A stretch of 64,000 nt of DNA from Flavobacterium sp. 20NA77.7 (lineage in GTDB: Bacteria; Bacteroidota; Bacteroidia; Flavobacteriales; Flavobacteriaceae): NCBI RefSeq assembly GCF_031326205.1, contig NZ_CP133721.1, forward strand, positions 1,364,001-1,428,000. Reading direction: 5' to 3'. The notes beneath the pieces are model-generated. The model saw only the letters and a program-made list of their open reading frames with translations. It was not told the DNA's origin and did not search any database. Below, piece by piece: positions 18,280 through 27,582 of this stretch (positions within the stretch are counted from its first letter, which is position 1; every line of letters begins with the position of its first letter). The position numbers and the translations under genes were made by a program.

Positions 18280-20394
18280 ATGAATTTACTAGAAACTCCT
18301 ATAGAATATCTTAAAGGCGTTGGTCCTCAACGAGGTGATTTGTTACGCAAGGAACTTTCTATTCATAAATATGGGGATTTACTTAACCTTTACCCGAATC
18401 GGTATATTGACAGAACGCGATATTACAAAATAAACCAACTTACCAATAGCAATTCTGAAGTTCAAATTGTGGGTAAAATCATCCATATAAAAACTGTAGA
18501 ACAAGGAAAAGGAAAATCTAGATTAGTGGCAACATTTGTGGATGAAACTGGACAAATGGAATTAGTTTGGTTTCAAGGACAAAAATGGATTAGAGAAAGC
18601 TTAAAACTGAATGTGGTATATGTTATTTTTGGAAAAGTAACCCAATTTGGCGCGACTTTCAACATGGCGCATCCCGAACTTGAACTACTTGAAACACACA
18701 AATCGAGTTTGCGAAGTGCTATGCAGCCTGTATATCCAAGTACAGAAAAATTAACAAACAAAGGAATCAACAGCAGAGTGATTTCTAAATTAATGCAACA
18801 ATTATTTTTAGAAACACAAGCATTGTTCTCAGAAACTTTACCTCAAAGTTTAATTGACGAATTAAAATTAATTCCGAAAAATGCTGCCTTATTCAATATA
18901 CACTTTCCTAAAAGTCAAGATTTACTTGCCAAAGCCCAATTTAGGTTAAAATTTGAAGAATTATTTTTTATTCAATTACAACTTATAAGTAAAAATTTAA
19001 TTCGAAAACATAAAATAAAAGGGCAACCATTTGAAAAAGTAGGTACTAATTTTACTAACTTCTACAACAATCATTTACCGTTTGAACTTACAAATGCACA
19101 AAAAAAAGTTTTAAAAGAAATCAGAAATGATCTAGGCAGTCATGCGCAAATGAATCGATTGTTACAAGGCGATGTTGGAAGTGGTAAAACGATTGTAGCG
19201 CTAATGTGCATGCTTTTAGCAAAAGATAACGGCTTTCAAAGTTGCTTAATGGCTCCAACTGAAATTTTAGCTACCCAGCATTATAATGGGTTAATTGAAC
19301 TTCTTAATAATGAAAATAAAAGTCTGAATATCAATATAAAACTACTTACTGGTTCAACAAAAACTTCAGATAGAAAACTACTGCATGAAGAATTAGAAAA
19401 CGGTACATTAGATATTCTAATTGGCACACATGCCGTACTTGAAGATAAAGTACAATTTCAAAATTTAGGTTTAGCAATTATAGATGAACAACATCGATTT
19501 GGTGTGGAACAACGAAGTAAATTGTGGAGAAAAGCCTCTATTCCACCTCACGTTTTAGTAATGACCGCTACGCCCATTCCTCGAACACTCGCAATGAGTT
19601 TGTATGGCGACTTGGATATTTCAGTCATTGATGAATTACCTCCTGGCAGAAAACCCATTCAAACCGTACACCGTTATGATAGCCATCGGTTACAAGTATG
19701 GAAGTTTTTAAAAGATGAAATCGCAAAAGGCCGTCAAATTTACATTGTATATCCCTTAATTCAAGAATCGGAGAAAATGGATTTTAAAGACTTAATGGAT
19801 GGTTATGAAAGTATTTCTAGAGATTTTCCGCTTCCTACTTATTCCGTTTCAATGGTACATGGTAAAATGAAACCCGCAGATAAAGAGGCAGAAATGAAGC
19901 GGTTTGCTGAAGGAAAAACTAACATTATGATTGCTACCACGGTTATTGAAGTGGGTGTAAATGTACCCAATGCAAGTGTGATGGTTATTGAAAGTGCCGA
20001 AAGATTTGGCTTATCGCAATTACATCAGTTAAGAGGGCGTGTAGGTCGTGGAGCTGATCAAAGTTATTGTATATTAATGACTGGATTTAAATTAAGTGAG
20101 GATACCAAAACCCGACTTGAAACCATGGTACGAACAAACGACGGGTTTGAAATTGCAGAAGTAGATTTAAAATTGCGTGGCCCTGGAGACATTATGGGAA
20201 CGCAACAAAGCGGCGTACTTAACTTACAGATTGCCGACTTGGTAAAAGACCGAGATATACTTCAAGTCGCACGCCATATAGCTATTCGCATTTTAAAAGA
20301 AGACCCTAGTATGAGCAAACCTGAACATGTAAAAATGAAGGAAGTTTTTATTGAATTAACCAAGAAGAAAAACATTTGGAATTATATTAGTTAA
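18280..20394 (+). CDS. recG: ATP-dependent DNA helicase RecG
   Basis: 704 residues. RecG remodels stalled forks and Holliday junctions. The N-terminal wedge/OB domain (about residues 5-150) begins LLETPIEYLKGVGPQRGDLL, a RecG hallmark. Motif I is GDVGSGKT (LLQGDVGSGKTIVALMCM), motif II is IDEQHRFGVEQR, motif III MTATPIPRTLA, and motifs V-VI appear as ATTVIEVGVNVPNA and QLRGRVGRGADQSYC. The C-terminal TRG region (DGFEIAEVDLKLRGPGDIMGTQQSG) is present. All motifs intact and length normal. Confidence 0.96.
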   Translation: MNLLETPIEYLKGVGPQRGDLLRKELSIHKYGDLLNLYPNRYIDRTRYYKINQLTNSNSEVQIVGKIIHIKTVEQGKGKSRLVATFVDETGQMELVWFQGQKWIRESLKLNVVYVIFGKVTQFGATFNMAHPELELLETHKSSLRSAMQPVYPSTEKLTNKGINSRVISKLMQQLFLETQALFSETLPQSLIDELKLIPKNAALFNIHFPKSQDLLAKAQFRLKFEELFFIQLQLISKNLIRKHKIKGQPFEKVGTNFTNFYNNHLPFELTNAQKKVLKEIRNDLGSHAQMNRLLQGDVGSGKTIVALMCMLLAKDNGFQSCLMAPTEILATQHYNGLIELLNNENKSLNINIKLLTGSTKTSDRKLLHEELENGTLDILIGTHAVLEDKVQFQNLGLAIIDEQHRFGVEQRSKLWRKASIPPHVLVMTATPIPRTLAMSLYGDLDISVIDELPPGRKPIQTVHRYDSHRLQVWKFLKDEIAKGRQIYIVYPLIQESEKMDFKDLMDGYESISRDFPLPTYSVSMVHGKMKPADKEAEMKRFAEGKTNIMIATTVIEVGVNVPNASVMVIESAERFGLSQLHQLRGRVGRGADQSYCILMTGFKLSEDTKTRLETMVRTNDGFEIAEVDLKLRGPGDIMGTQQSGVLNLQIADLVKDRDILQVARHIAIRILKEDPSMSKPEHVKMKEVFIELTKKKNIWNYIS

Positions 20395-20477
20395 TTGATA
20401 AATAATACCGAAAAAAAATATATATTTTTTCAAGTGTTAAAAAAATCTTAAAACACAAATAATCGCCTGTAATAAAT

Positions 20478-20485
20478 TATTTTTG
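20478..20485 (+). promoter_or_regulatory. -7 box of the RND efflux operon
   Basis: TATTTTTG, an exact TAnnTTTG match, lies 37 bp before the ATG at 20522. It overlaps an upstream in-frame TTG and so argues against that TTG as start. Confidence 0.6.
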
Positions 20486-20521
20486 AGGCATAATATATCC
20501 CTAATTTCAGAAACCATTTTT

Positions 20522-21577
20522 ATGAATCGCAAATCCATCTTCATTAGTTTATTTATAATAGTTTTAGGCAGTTTAATCACGTACCGTGTTGTTAAAAATA
20601 GCGCTCAAAACGATAAAAGTGGTAAAAACGACAAAAAACCACCTATGAAAGTTACAGGAATGCTCATTAAACCCGAAAATTTCACTAATACTTTAGCGTT
20701 ATCAGGCTCGATTGAAGCTAACGAACAAATTAATTTACATAGTGAAGTGTCTGGAATTGTAACAACAATTGGATTTAAAGAAGGAAGTTTAGTGCAAAAA
20801 GGGCAACTTTTAGTAAAAATTGACGACACAGAATTGCGAGCACAATTACGACAAGCAAGAACTAAACAGAATTTAGCAAGTGAAAATGCCCGTCGTGCGA
20901 AACTATTACTAGAAAAAGAAGCCATAAGCCAAGAAGAATTTGATATGGCTACTGCTGATTATAGAAGTATGAAAGCACAAACACAAGTTATTCAGGCCCA
21001 ACTGGCCAAAACTTCTATCATAGCACCTTTTACGGGAAAAATAGGCCTTCGAACTATTTCCCCTGGAACTTATATTACTCCTACTACAGAAATTGCAAGC
21101 CTTGTCAATTCAAACGTAGTGAAAATTGTATTTTCAATTCCTGAAAAATATGCTAATGATTTAAAATTAAACACCGAAATTACTTGTAGTGTACCCAATA
21201 GCACCGAATCATTCACAGCTAAAATATATGCTATAGAACCTAGTATAGAAACCAACACAAGAACGTTGAAAATAAAGGCACAAGCAGCTAACTCTAATGG
21301 AAAATTACTTCCTGGTACTTTTGCAAAAGTAACTCTGCCAATTAAAAATATTCAAAATGCAATACGAATTCCATCAGAAAGTATTGTTGCTGTACAAGAA
21401 GGAAAAAAAGTTTTCATTGCTAACCATGGTAAAGCTAAAGAAATACACATAGAAACCTTAACGCGAACCGACAAAGATGTTATTGTTACATCGGGCTTAA
21501 AAGCAGGAGATACTTTACTAACAACAGGTATCATGTCATTAAAAAATGAAGCCGAGATTAAAGTGAAAGTTAAATAA
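20522..21577 (+). CDS. RND efflux periplasmic adaptor (membrane fusion protein)
   Basis: 351 residues from the ATG at 20522, chosen because the promoter box lies upstream of it. An N-terminal signal anchor (MNRKSIFISLFIIVLGSLITYRV) is followed by the biotinyl-lipoyl half (INLHSEVSGIVTTIGFKEGSLVQKGQLLVKIDD), a coiled-coil hairpin (about 95-150, LRQARTKQNLASENARRAK), the second lipoyl half (TSIIAPFTGKIGLRTISPG) and beta-barrel and membrane-proximal domains. No lipobox is visible. It links the RND pump and the TolC-type channel encoded next; the three genes form an operon. Confidence 0.92.
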   Translation: MNRKSIFISLFIIVLGSLITYRVVKNSAQNDKSGKNDKKPPMKVTGMLIKPENFTNTLALSGSIEANEQINLHSEVSGIVTTIGFKEGSLVQKGQLLVKIDDTELRAQLRQARTKQNLASENARRAKLLLEKEAISQEEFDMATADYRSMKAQTQVIQAQLAKTSIIAPFTGKIGLRTISPGTYITPTTEIASLVNSNVVKIVFSIPEKYANDLKLNTEITCSVPNSTESFTAKIYAIEPSIETNTRTLKIKAQAANSNGKLLPGTFAKVTLPIKNIQNAIRIPSESIVAVQEGKKVFIANHGKAKEIHIETLTRTDKDVIVTSGLKAGDTLLTTGIMSLKNEAEIKVKVK

Positions 21578-21596
21578 AATGTACGAATTACGAGTT

Positions 21597-21632
21597 TTAC
21601 ATCGTAAATCCAAAATCATAAATCGTAAATTC
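21597..21632. repeat. Short ATCGTAAATCC/ATTTACGAT repeat between adaptor and pump genes
   Basis: The 57-bp gap holds ATCGTAAATCC and then AAATCGTAAATTC, two partial direct copies of a motif found inverted at 11953-12075 (GGATTTACGATTTA). It directly follows the adaptor stop and has no coding role. Confidence 0.55.
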
Positions 21633-21634
21633 AA

Positions 21635-24600
21635 ATGAGTTTATCAACTTTAAGTATAAAAAGGCCCGTATTTACCATTGTGGTAAATTTAACTATTATT
21701 CTTTTTGGAATCATTGGGTATTCTTACCTTGGCGTAAGAGAATTTCCATCTATAGATCCCGCACAAATTTCTGTTCGAACCAATTATACAGGTGCCAATG
21801 CAGACATAATTGAATCACAAATAACCGAACCTTTAGAAAAAGCAATTAACTCTATTGATGGTATTCGAAATATAACTTCTTCTAGTAACCAAGGAAGTAG
21901 TACAATTACTATTGAATTTAAATTAGAAAAAGATTTAGAAGAAGCAGCAAATGATGTTCGTGATAAAGTAGCACAAGCCGTTCGAAGTTTACCACAAGAT
22001 ATCGATGCGCCACCCGTTGTGGCTAAAGCAGATGCTGATTCTGATCCAATTATAACAATGACCGTACAAAGCGACTCAAAAAATGCTTTGGATTTAAGTG
22101 ATTATGCCGAAAATGTTATTGCAGAACGTTTACAAACCATTCCTGGCGTAAGTAGTATTCAAATTTGGGGTCAAAAACGTTATGCGATGCGTCTGTGGCT
22201 CGACCCAATAAAATTAGCTTCTTATGGTGTAACAGTAAGCGAAGTAAGAAATGCACTTCAAAAACAAAATATTGAATTGCCTTCAGGAAAATTAACAGGT
22301 GCTAATACAGAACTTACTGTTAAAACCTTAGGCAACTTAACCTCTGAAAAAGAGTTTAATAACATTATAATTCTTTCGGAAGGAGAAAAAACGGTACGTT
22401 TAAGCGATATAGGAACGGCAACTCTAGAAGCGGAAAATTTGGAAACCAAATTAAGCGCAAATGGACAACCTATGGTAGGCTTAGCCATTATTCCCCGACC
22501 AGGGTCTAACTATTTAGACATTGCAGATGAATTTTATAAACAATACAATCAATTACAAAAAGATTTACCTAAAGATATTCAACTAAATATCGCTTTAGAT
22601 AACACCCTTTTTATCAAAAAGTCAGTTGTTGAAGTTGCTGAAACATTGCTTATTTCCATTATTTTAGTTATCCTAATCATATTCTTATTCTTTAGAGATT
22701 GGGCTATTGCCTTCCGACCATTAATTGACATTCCTGTTTCCTTAATTGCTACATTTTTTATCATGTATCTATGTGGCTTTTCAATTAATGTATTAACCTT
22801 ATTAGCTATTGTGCTAGCGACAGGATTAGTAGTTGATGATGGAATTGTTGTTACGGAAAATATATTTAAAAAAGTAGAAGAAGGCCTGTCTCCTATTCAA
22901 GCTGCCATTAAAGGGTCCAATGAAATCTTTTTTGCTGTCATTTCTATTTCTATCACATTAGCTGCAGTTTTCTTGCCTATTGTGTTTTTAGAAGGATTTG
23001 TCGGTCGTTTATTTAGAGAATTCGGAATCGTAATTGGAGCCGCAGTATTAATTTCTGCATTTGTTTCCTTAACCTTAACGCCTATGTTAAACGCCTATTT
23101 GATGAAAGAAGGCGGACATAAGCGTACTAAATTTTATGATTTTACAGAACCTTATTTTATTCAACTAAATGATGGATACAAAAATGCGTTAGAGCGTTTT
23201 ATGTTAAAAAAATGGTGGAGTTATCCTATCGTTTTAATCTGTTTTGGTTTAATTATTTTGTTCTTTACCATTTTACCTAAAGAAACGGCTCCATATGATG
23301 ACAGAAGTTTAGTCATTGCCAGTATTACTGCACCTGAAGGAGCTTCCTATGAATATACAGACCGATTTATGCAAGAATTAGGGCAACTAATTAATGACTC
23401 TATTCCTGAAAAGAAAATTGTTTTAGTTGTTACTGCTCCCGGCTTCTTAACGTCATCAGTAAATACAGGACGTGTGCGTTTAGCTTTAAAAAATCCAGAA
23501 GAAAGAAATACATCTCAAAAAGAAATAGCAGAAAAACTAACAAAATGGGGTAAAAAATTCTCACAAGCTAAAGTAAATTTTTCAGAACAGCCCACTATCG
23601 CAGTAAATAAAAGAGGTGGCATGCCTATTCAGTATATTATTCAAGCTCCTAATTTTGAAAAACTTCGGGAAAAAATTCCTCAATTTATGGAATTAGCAAA
23701 TCAAAATGAGACGTTTTCAAATGTAGATGTGAACTTAAAATTTAACAAGCCAGAAATTAATATCACTATTGACAGGGAAAAAGCGCAAAGTCTAGGTATT
23801 TCAGTTATGGATATTGCGCAAACACTGCAATTATCTTTAAGCGGACAACGATTTGGCTATTTTATGAGAAATGGTAAACAGTACCAAATAATTGGTCAGT
23901 TTGAAGACATGGACAGAGCAGACCCATTAGATGTTACTTCTATGTTCGTAAAAAATAACAAAGGACAATTAATACAATTAGACAATGTAGTATCCGTTGA
24001 AGAACAAAGTAATCCACCACAACTTTATCACAACAACAGATACATGTCGGCAACAGTTTTTGCTGGATTAGCACCTGGAAAAAGTATTAATGATGGTATT
24101 AATGCAATGAATGAAATTAAAGATAAAGTGCTTGATGCTAGTTTTACAACCGATTTAGGCGGAGAATCCAGAGATTTTGTAGAAAGTAGCTCCAATACAG
24201 CCTTTGCATTTGGGTTAGCCTTACTATTAATCTATTTGATATTAGCCGCACAATTTGAAAGCTTTATTGACCCACTTATAATAATTTTAACTGTGCCAAT
24301 GGCAGTTGCTGGAGCCTTATTCTCGTTATGGTTATTTGGACAAACATGGAATATATTTAGTCAAATTGGCACCATCATGCTTATTGGTTTGGTTACTAAA
24401 AATGGAATTTTAATTGTAGAATTTGCCAATCAATTACGTACACAAGGCAAACCAAAATATGAAGCCATAATTGAAGCTTCAACTTCTCGATTACGTCCTA
24501 TTTTAATGACCAGTTTAGCCATTGCACTCGGTGCCTTACCTATTGCTTTGTCATTGGGTGCGGCATCGATGAGTAGAATGGGTATGGGGGTTGTTATTGT

Positions 24601-24709
24601 AGGAGGAACGTTGTTTTCTTTACTTTTAACCCTATTTGTAATTCCAGCATTTTATTTGATGTGGTCCAAAATAAAACCAAAACGTCCTGAATTTGATACA
24701 ATCAGTTGA
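21635..24709 (+). CDS. RND efflux pump, HAE1/AcrB type inner-membrane transporter
   Basis: 1024 residues, the normal length for AcrB/MexF-type proton-drug antiporters. The N-terminus MSLSTLSIKRPVFTIVVNL enters TM1. Two large periplasmic loops separate TM1-TM2 and TM7-TM8. TM4 carries LLAIVLATGLVVDDGIVVTENI, with the paired aspartates of the proton relay, and GTIMLIGLVTKNGILIVEFAN marks TM10 with the conserved lysine. Substrates (drugs, bile-like compounds, dyes) cannot be predicted. It lies between the adaptor and the outer-membrane channel genes. Confidence 0.95.
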   Translation: MSLSTLSIKRPVFTIVVNLTIILFGIIGYSYLGVREFPSIDPAQISVRTNYTGANADIIESQITEPLEKAINSIDGIRNITSSSNQGSSTITIEFKLEKDLEEAANDVRDKVAQAVRSLPQDIDAPPVVAKADADSDPIITMTVQSDSKNALDLSDYAENVIAERLQTIPGVSSIQIWGQKRYAMRLWLDPIKLASYGVTVSEVRNALQKQNIELPSGKLTGANTELTVKTLGNLTSEKEFNNIIILSEGEKTVRLSDIGTATLEAENLETKLSANGQPMVGLAIIPRPGSNYLDIADEFYKQYNQLQKDLPKDIQLNIALDNTLFIKKSVVEVAETLLISIILVILIIFLFFRDWAIAFRPLIDIPVSLIATFFIMYLCGFSINVLTLLAIVLATGLVVDDGIVVTENIFKKVEEGLSPIQAAIKGSNEIFFAVISISITLAAVFLPIVFLEGFVGRLFREFGIVIGAAVLISAFVSLTLTPMLNAYLMKEGGHKRTKFYDFTEPYFIQLNDGYKNALERFMLKKWWSYPIVLICFGLIILFFTILPKETAPYDDRSLVIASITAPEGASYEYTDRFMQELGQLINDSIPEKKIVLVVTAPGFLTSSVNTGRVRLALKNPEERNTSQKEIAEKLTKWGKKFSQAKVNFSEQPTIAVNKRGGMPIQYIIQAPNFEKLREKIPQFMELANQNETFSNVDVNLKFNKPEINITIDREKAQSLGISVMDIAQTLQLSLSGQRFGYFMRNGKQYQIIGQFEDMDRADPLDVTSMFVKNNKGQLIQLDNVVSVEEQSNPPQLYHNNRYMSATVFAGLAPGKSINDGINAMNEIKDKVLDASFTTDLGGESRDFVESSSNTAFAFGLALLLIYLILAAQFESFIDPLIIILTVPMAVAGALFSLWLFGQTWNIFSQIGTIMLIGLVTKNGILIVEFANQLRTQGKPKYEAIIEASTSRLRPILMTSLAIALGALPIALSLGAASMSRMGMGVVIVGGTLFSLLLTLFVIPAFYLMWSKIKPKRPEFDTIS

Positions 24710-24718
24710 AAAAAAATT

Positions 24719-26020
24719 ATGAAGAAAATTATACTATATTTCTTTTGTTTGTGCTGTTATACAATAACAGCTCAAGAACTATTAACGTTAGAACAAGCAG
24801 TAACAATAGCCTTGGAAAATAATTATGCCATTAAAATTGCTAAAAATGAAGCTAAAGTGGGTGAAATAAATAATGCTATTGGAAATGCTGGTATGTTACC
24901 AAATGTAAGCGCAACTTTCACTAAAAACAATAGTATATTAAATACAACCCAAACACAATCAGGCGGTACCGAACGAACCTTAGATGGTGCTAAAAACATG
25001 AATATGACCTATGGCGTAGGCTTAGATTGGACTCTTTTTGATGGTATGCGCATGTTTGCACGTAAAGAGCGATTTGAAAATCTAGAAAAACAAGGTGAAG
25101 CAAATTTAAAACGAATCATTTTTACAAAAATTAGTACTATATATCAATTGTATTATGACTTAGTTCAACAACAAAACCAACTAAAAGCAGTAGATACAGC
25201 AATTGTCATTTCTAAAGAAAGAGTTACATTATTAAAAAATAAATTTAGTATTGGAAAAGTATCTAAATTAGAAGTTCTAAATAGTGAAGTAGACTTACAA
25301 GCTGATGAAAGTTTAAAAATTCAATTACAAAACAATTATCAAGCAACTAAAATAAAACTCAATGAATTGCTTGCTCGCGACTTAAAACTAGATTTTTATG
25401 TTGCCAATGAATTTACATATGACAAGTCCTGGAATTATGAAGAATTACAAGCACAAGCAGAAAAGCAAAATCCAGAATTACAAGCACAAATAATTGCTAA
25501 AAAACTCGCTGATATTAATTTAAAAGAAATAAAAGGGACACGATATCCAACCATACGTGTAACTTCTGGCTATAACTTTACACGAAGTGAAGCCTCTTTA
25601 GGATTTGTTACACAATCTACAGGTAATGGCTTTGTATATGGCATTAATGCTTCATTACCTCTTTTTAATGGTAACAATCAAAATCGAAATGAAAAAACAG
25701 CAAAATTAATTATCGAAAATGCACAATTTGCTTTAGAACAACTCAAACAAACTATCAAAATGCAATTGACAATTGCTTTTGAAAATTACCAAGCACAATT
25801 AAAATTAGTTAATTTAGAGGAGAAAAATGTAACATTAGCTAAACAAAACTTAGACATTACCCTTGCTAAATATAAAATTGGAACCCTTACTCCTATTGAG
25901 TTACGAACTGCACAGCAAAATTATGTAGATGTATTAGTTCGTTTTAGTAACGCACAATACCTTACGAAAATAGCCGAAATCAATTTGAAAGAATTAGCAG
26001 GAATAATAAATTGGCAATAA
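24719..26020 (+). CDS. TolC-family outer membrane channel
   Basis: 433 residues with a signal peptide (MKKIILYFFCLCCYTITAQ). The two-fold repeated TolC/OEP pattern is visible: LTLEQAVTIALENNYAIKIAKNE at the mature start, then long amphipathic helices and the strand region (GFVYGINASLPLFNGNN), and the second repeat ending KYKIGTLTPIELRTAQQNYVDV. It forms the trimeric outer-membrane duct for the RND pump encoded 9 bp upstream, completing a tripartite exporter. No regulator gene is adjacent. Confidence 0.93.
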   Translation: MKKIILYFFCLCCYTITAQELLTLEQAVTIALENNYAIKIAKNEAKVGEINNAIGNAGMLPNVSATFTKNNSILNTTQTQSGGTERTLDGAKNMNMTYGVGLDWTLFDGMRMFARKERFENLEKQGEANLKRIIFTKISTIYQLYYDLVQQQNQLKAVDTAIVISKERVTLLKNKFSIGKVSKLEVLNSEVDLQADESLKIQLQNNYQATKIKLNELLARDLKLDFYVANEFTYDKSWNYEELQAQAEKQNPELQAQIIAKKLADINLKEIKGTRYPTIRVTSGYNFTRSEASLGFVTQSTGNGFVYGINASLPLFNGNNQNRNEKTAKLIIENAQFALEQLKQTIKMQLTIAFENYQAQLKLVNLEEKNVTLAKQNLDITLAKYKIGTLTPIELRTAQQNYVDVLVRFSNAQYLTKIAEINLKELAGIINWQ

Positions 26021-26073
26021 AATGCTATTTAATTATTTTTTACTACTTTAGATAAAAATTTTAAATAAATTTT

Positions 26074-27084
26074 ATGAAAAACACATCTATTTTTTTTATA
26101 GCACTACTAACATCATTGCTATTTACTAGCTGTACCAAAAAATCTTTATCAGAAAACAATTATTATACCCTTTCAACAGACAGCATCCAAACAGGAGGCG
26201 TTAAGGTGATTCCTATCACCACACCAAAAGGCACGTTCAACGTATGGACGAAACGCATTGGAAACAATCCAAAAGTGAAAGTTTTACTTTTAAATGGTGG
26301 TCCTGGTGCTACACACGAATATTTTGAGTGCTTTGAAAACTTCTTACCTGCCGAAGGCATCGAATTCATATACTACGATCAATTGGGTTGTGGCAATTCA
26401 GACAATCCAAACGATGTAGCCATGTGGGACTTAGCACGCTATGTAGAAGAAGTAGAACAAGTACGTGTTGCTTTAGGTTTAGATGAAAATAATTTCTACT
26501 TACTAGGTCATTCGTGGGGCGGCATTTTAGCCATGGAATACAGTCTAAAATACCAAAAACACATGAAAGGACTCATCATTTCAAACATGATGTCAAGCTG
26601 CCCAGAATATGGAAAATATGCCGACGAAGTATTAGCTAAGCAAATGAATCCAGCTGTACTAGCCGAAATTGAAAAAATTGAAGCGGCTATAGATTTTACT
26701 AATCCACGCTACATGGAATTATTACTTCCTAATTTCTACGAAAAACATATTCTACGTTTTCCTGCAAAAGATTGGCCAGAGCCTGTCAATCGTTCGTTTG
26801 CCAAAATGAATAATTCGTTATATGTAACCATGCAAGGACCTAGTGAATTTGGAATTTCAGGAAAACTAGAAAAATGGGACCGCAAAAATGATTTAAAAAA
26901 AATCAACATTCCTACATTAGTTATTGGAGCTAAACACGATACTATGGATCCAAAACATATGGAAGCGATGTCAAAACTGGTTCAAAAAGGTACCTATCTG
27001 TATTGCGAAAAAGGAAGCCATATGGCAATGTATGATGATCAAAAAACGTATTTCAACGGACTAATTTCGTTCTTGAAAAAATAA
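26074..27084 (+). CDS. Proline-iminopeptidase-type alpha/beta hydrolase, lipoprotein
   Basis: 336 residues. The N-terminus MKNTSIFFIALLTSLLFTSC ends in a lipobox-like FTSC, so the mature protein is probably lipid-anchored. LLNGGPGATHEYFECFE supplies the oxyanion GGPG motif of proline-specific peptidases (family S33), LLGHSWGGILAMEYSLKY holds the nucleophile serine (GHSWGG), and the acid and histidine are probably Asp in KHDTMDP and His in KGSHMAMYD. It should release N-terminal proline or similar residues from peptides. The gene follows tolC by 53 bp and is directly followed by a heptamer repeat array. Confidence 0.88.
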   Translation: MKNTSIFFIALLTSLLFTSCTKKSLSENNYYTLSTDSIQTGGVKVIPITTPKGTFNVWTKRIGNNPKVKVLLLNGGPGATHEYFECFENFLPAEGIEFIYYDQLGCGNSDNPNDVAMWDLARYVEEVEQVRVALGLDENNFYLLGHSWGGILAMEYSLKYQKHMKGLIISNMMSSCPEYGKYADEVLAKQMNPAVLAEIEKIEAAIDFTNPRYMELLLPNFYEKHILRFPAKDWPEPVNRSFAKMNNSLYVTMQGPSEFGISGKLEKWDRKNDLKKINIPTLVIGAKHDTMDPKHMEAMSKLVQKGTYLYCEKGSHMAMYDDQKTYFNGLISFLKK

Positions 27085-27090
27085 GTATTT

Positions 27091-27140
27091 ACGAAAGTCG
27101 AAAGTCGAAAGTTACAAAGTAAAAAGTGAAGAGTGATAAT
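27091..27140 (+). repeat. Heptamer array after a stop codon
   Basis: Six bases behind the hydrolase stop come units ACGAAAG, TCGAAAG, TCGAAAG, TTACAAAG (8 bp), TAAAAAG, TGAAGAG, TGATAAT. The period of 7 is kept while sequence drifts. The later units agree with TRAWWAG, the consensus of the arrays at 42.6, 43.4 and 51.2 kb. Confidence 0.7.
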
Positions 27141-27184
27141 TTTAAATTACGATATACAATTAACGAATTTTCAAATTAAGCACC

Positions 27185-27580
27185 GTCACTTCGAGTAGCG
27201 AAGCGTATCGAGAAGCCATTACCCATTTCACATCGCCTTCGTCACTTCGAGTAGCGAAGCATATCGAGAAGCCATCAACCATCAACCATCAACCATCAAC
27301 CATCAACCATTACCCATTACCCATTACCCATTACCCATTACCCATTACCCATTTCACATCGCCTTCGTCCCTTCGAGTAGCGAAGCGTATCGAGAACCTC
27401 TTATTGTTGCCTTCGAGTGCCTCAGGCAACAACAGGAAACGGTGGCTGACTTCTCTAAACGGTGGCTGACTTCTCTAAACGGTGGCTGAGGCTCTCGAAG
27501 CCACTGTTTCACTCCACTGAACTTCGTTTCGCGCACGAGCTTGGCTCAAAGTCGGGAGACTTTGCGCAGCTGGGTTATAC
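27185..27580. repeat. Cluster of GC-rich repeats, heptamer array and hairpins
   Basis: This gene-free stretch holds three direct copies of a 32-33-bp repeat (GTCACTTCGAGTAGCGAAGC... at 27185-27217, 27241-27273 and 27367-27398). Between the second and third copies are five ATCAACC units (27274-27308) and six ATTACCC units (27309-27350). From 27437 a 20-bp unit (AAACGGTGGCTGACTTCTCT) occurs two and a half times. Then come the hairpins GGCTCTCGAAGCC and CAAAGTC-GGGA-GACTTTG. It marks the left edge of the accessory island; I see no gene in it. Confidence 0.85.
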
Positions 27581-27582
27581 AA

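Noticed and set aside
27274..27350. Possible CRISPR array
   Set aside because: The units are 7 bp without spacers, so these are tandem repeats; no cas genes are in the window.
27354..27536. 60-codon open frame on the minus strand in the repeat cluster
   Set aside because: It is composed almost wholly of the GC-rich repeats and 20-bp units; GC-rich repeats produce open frames by chance.
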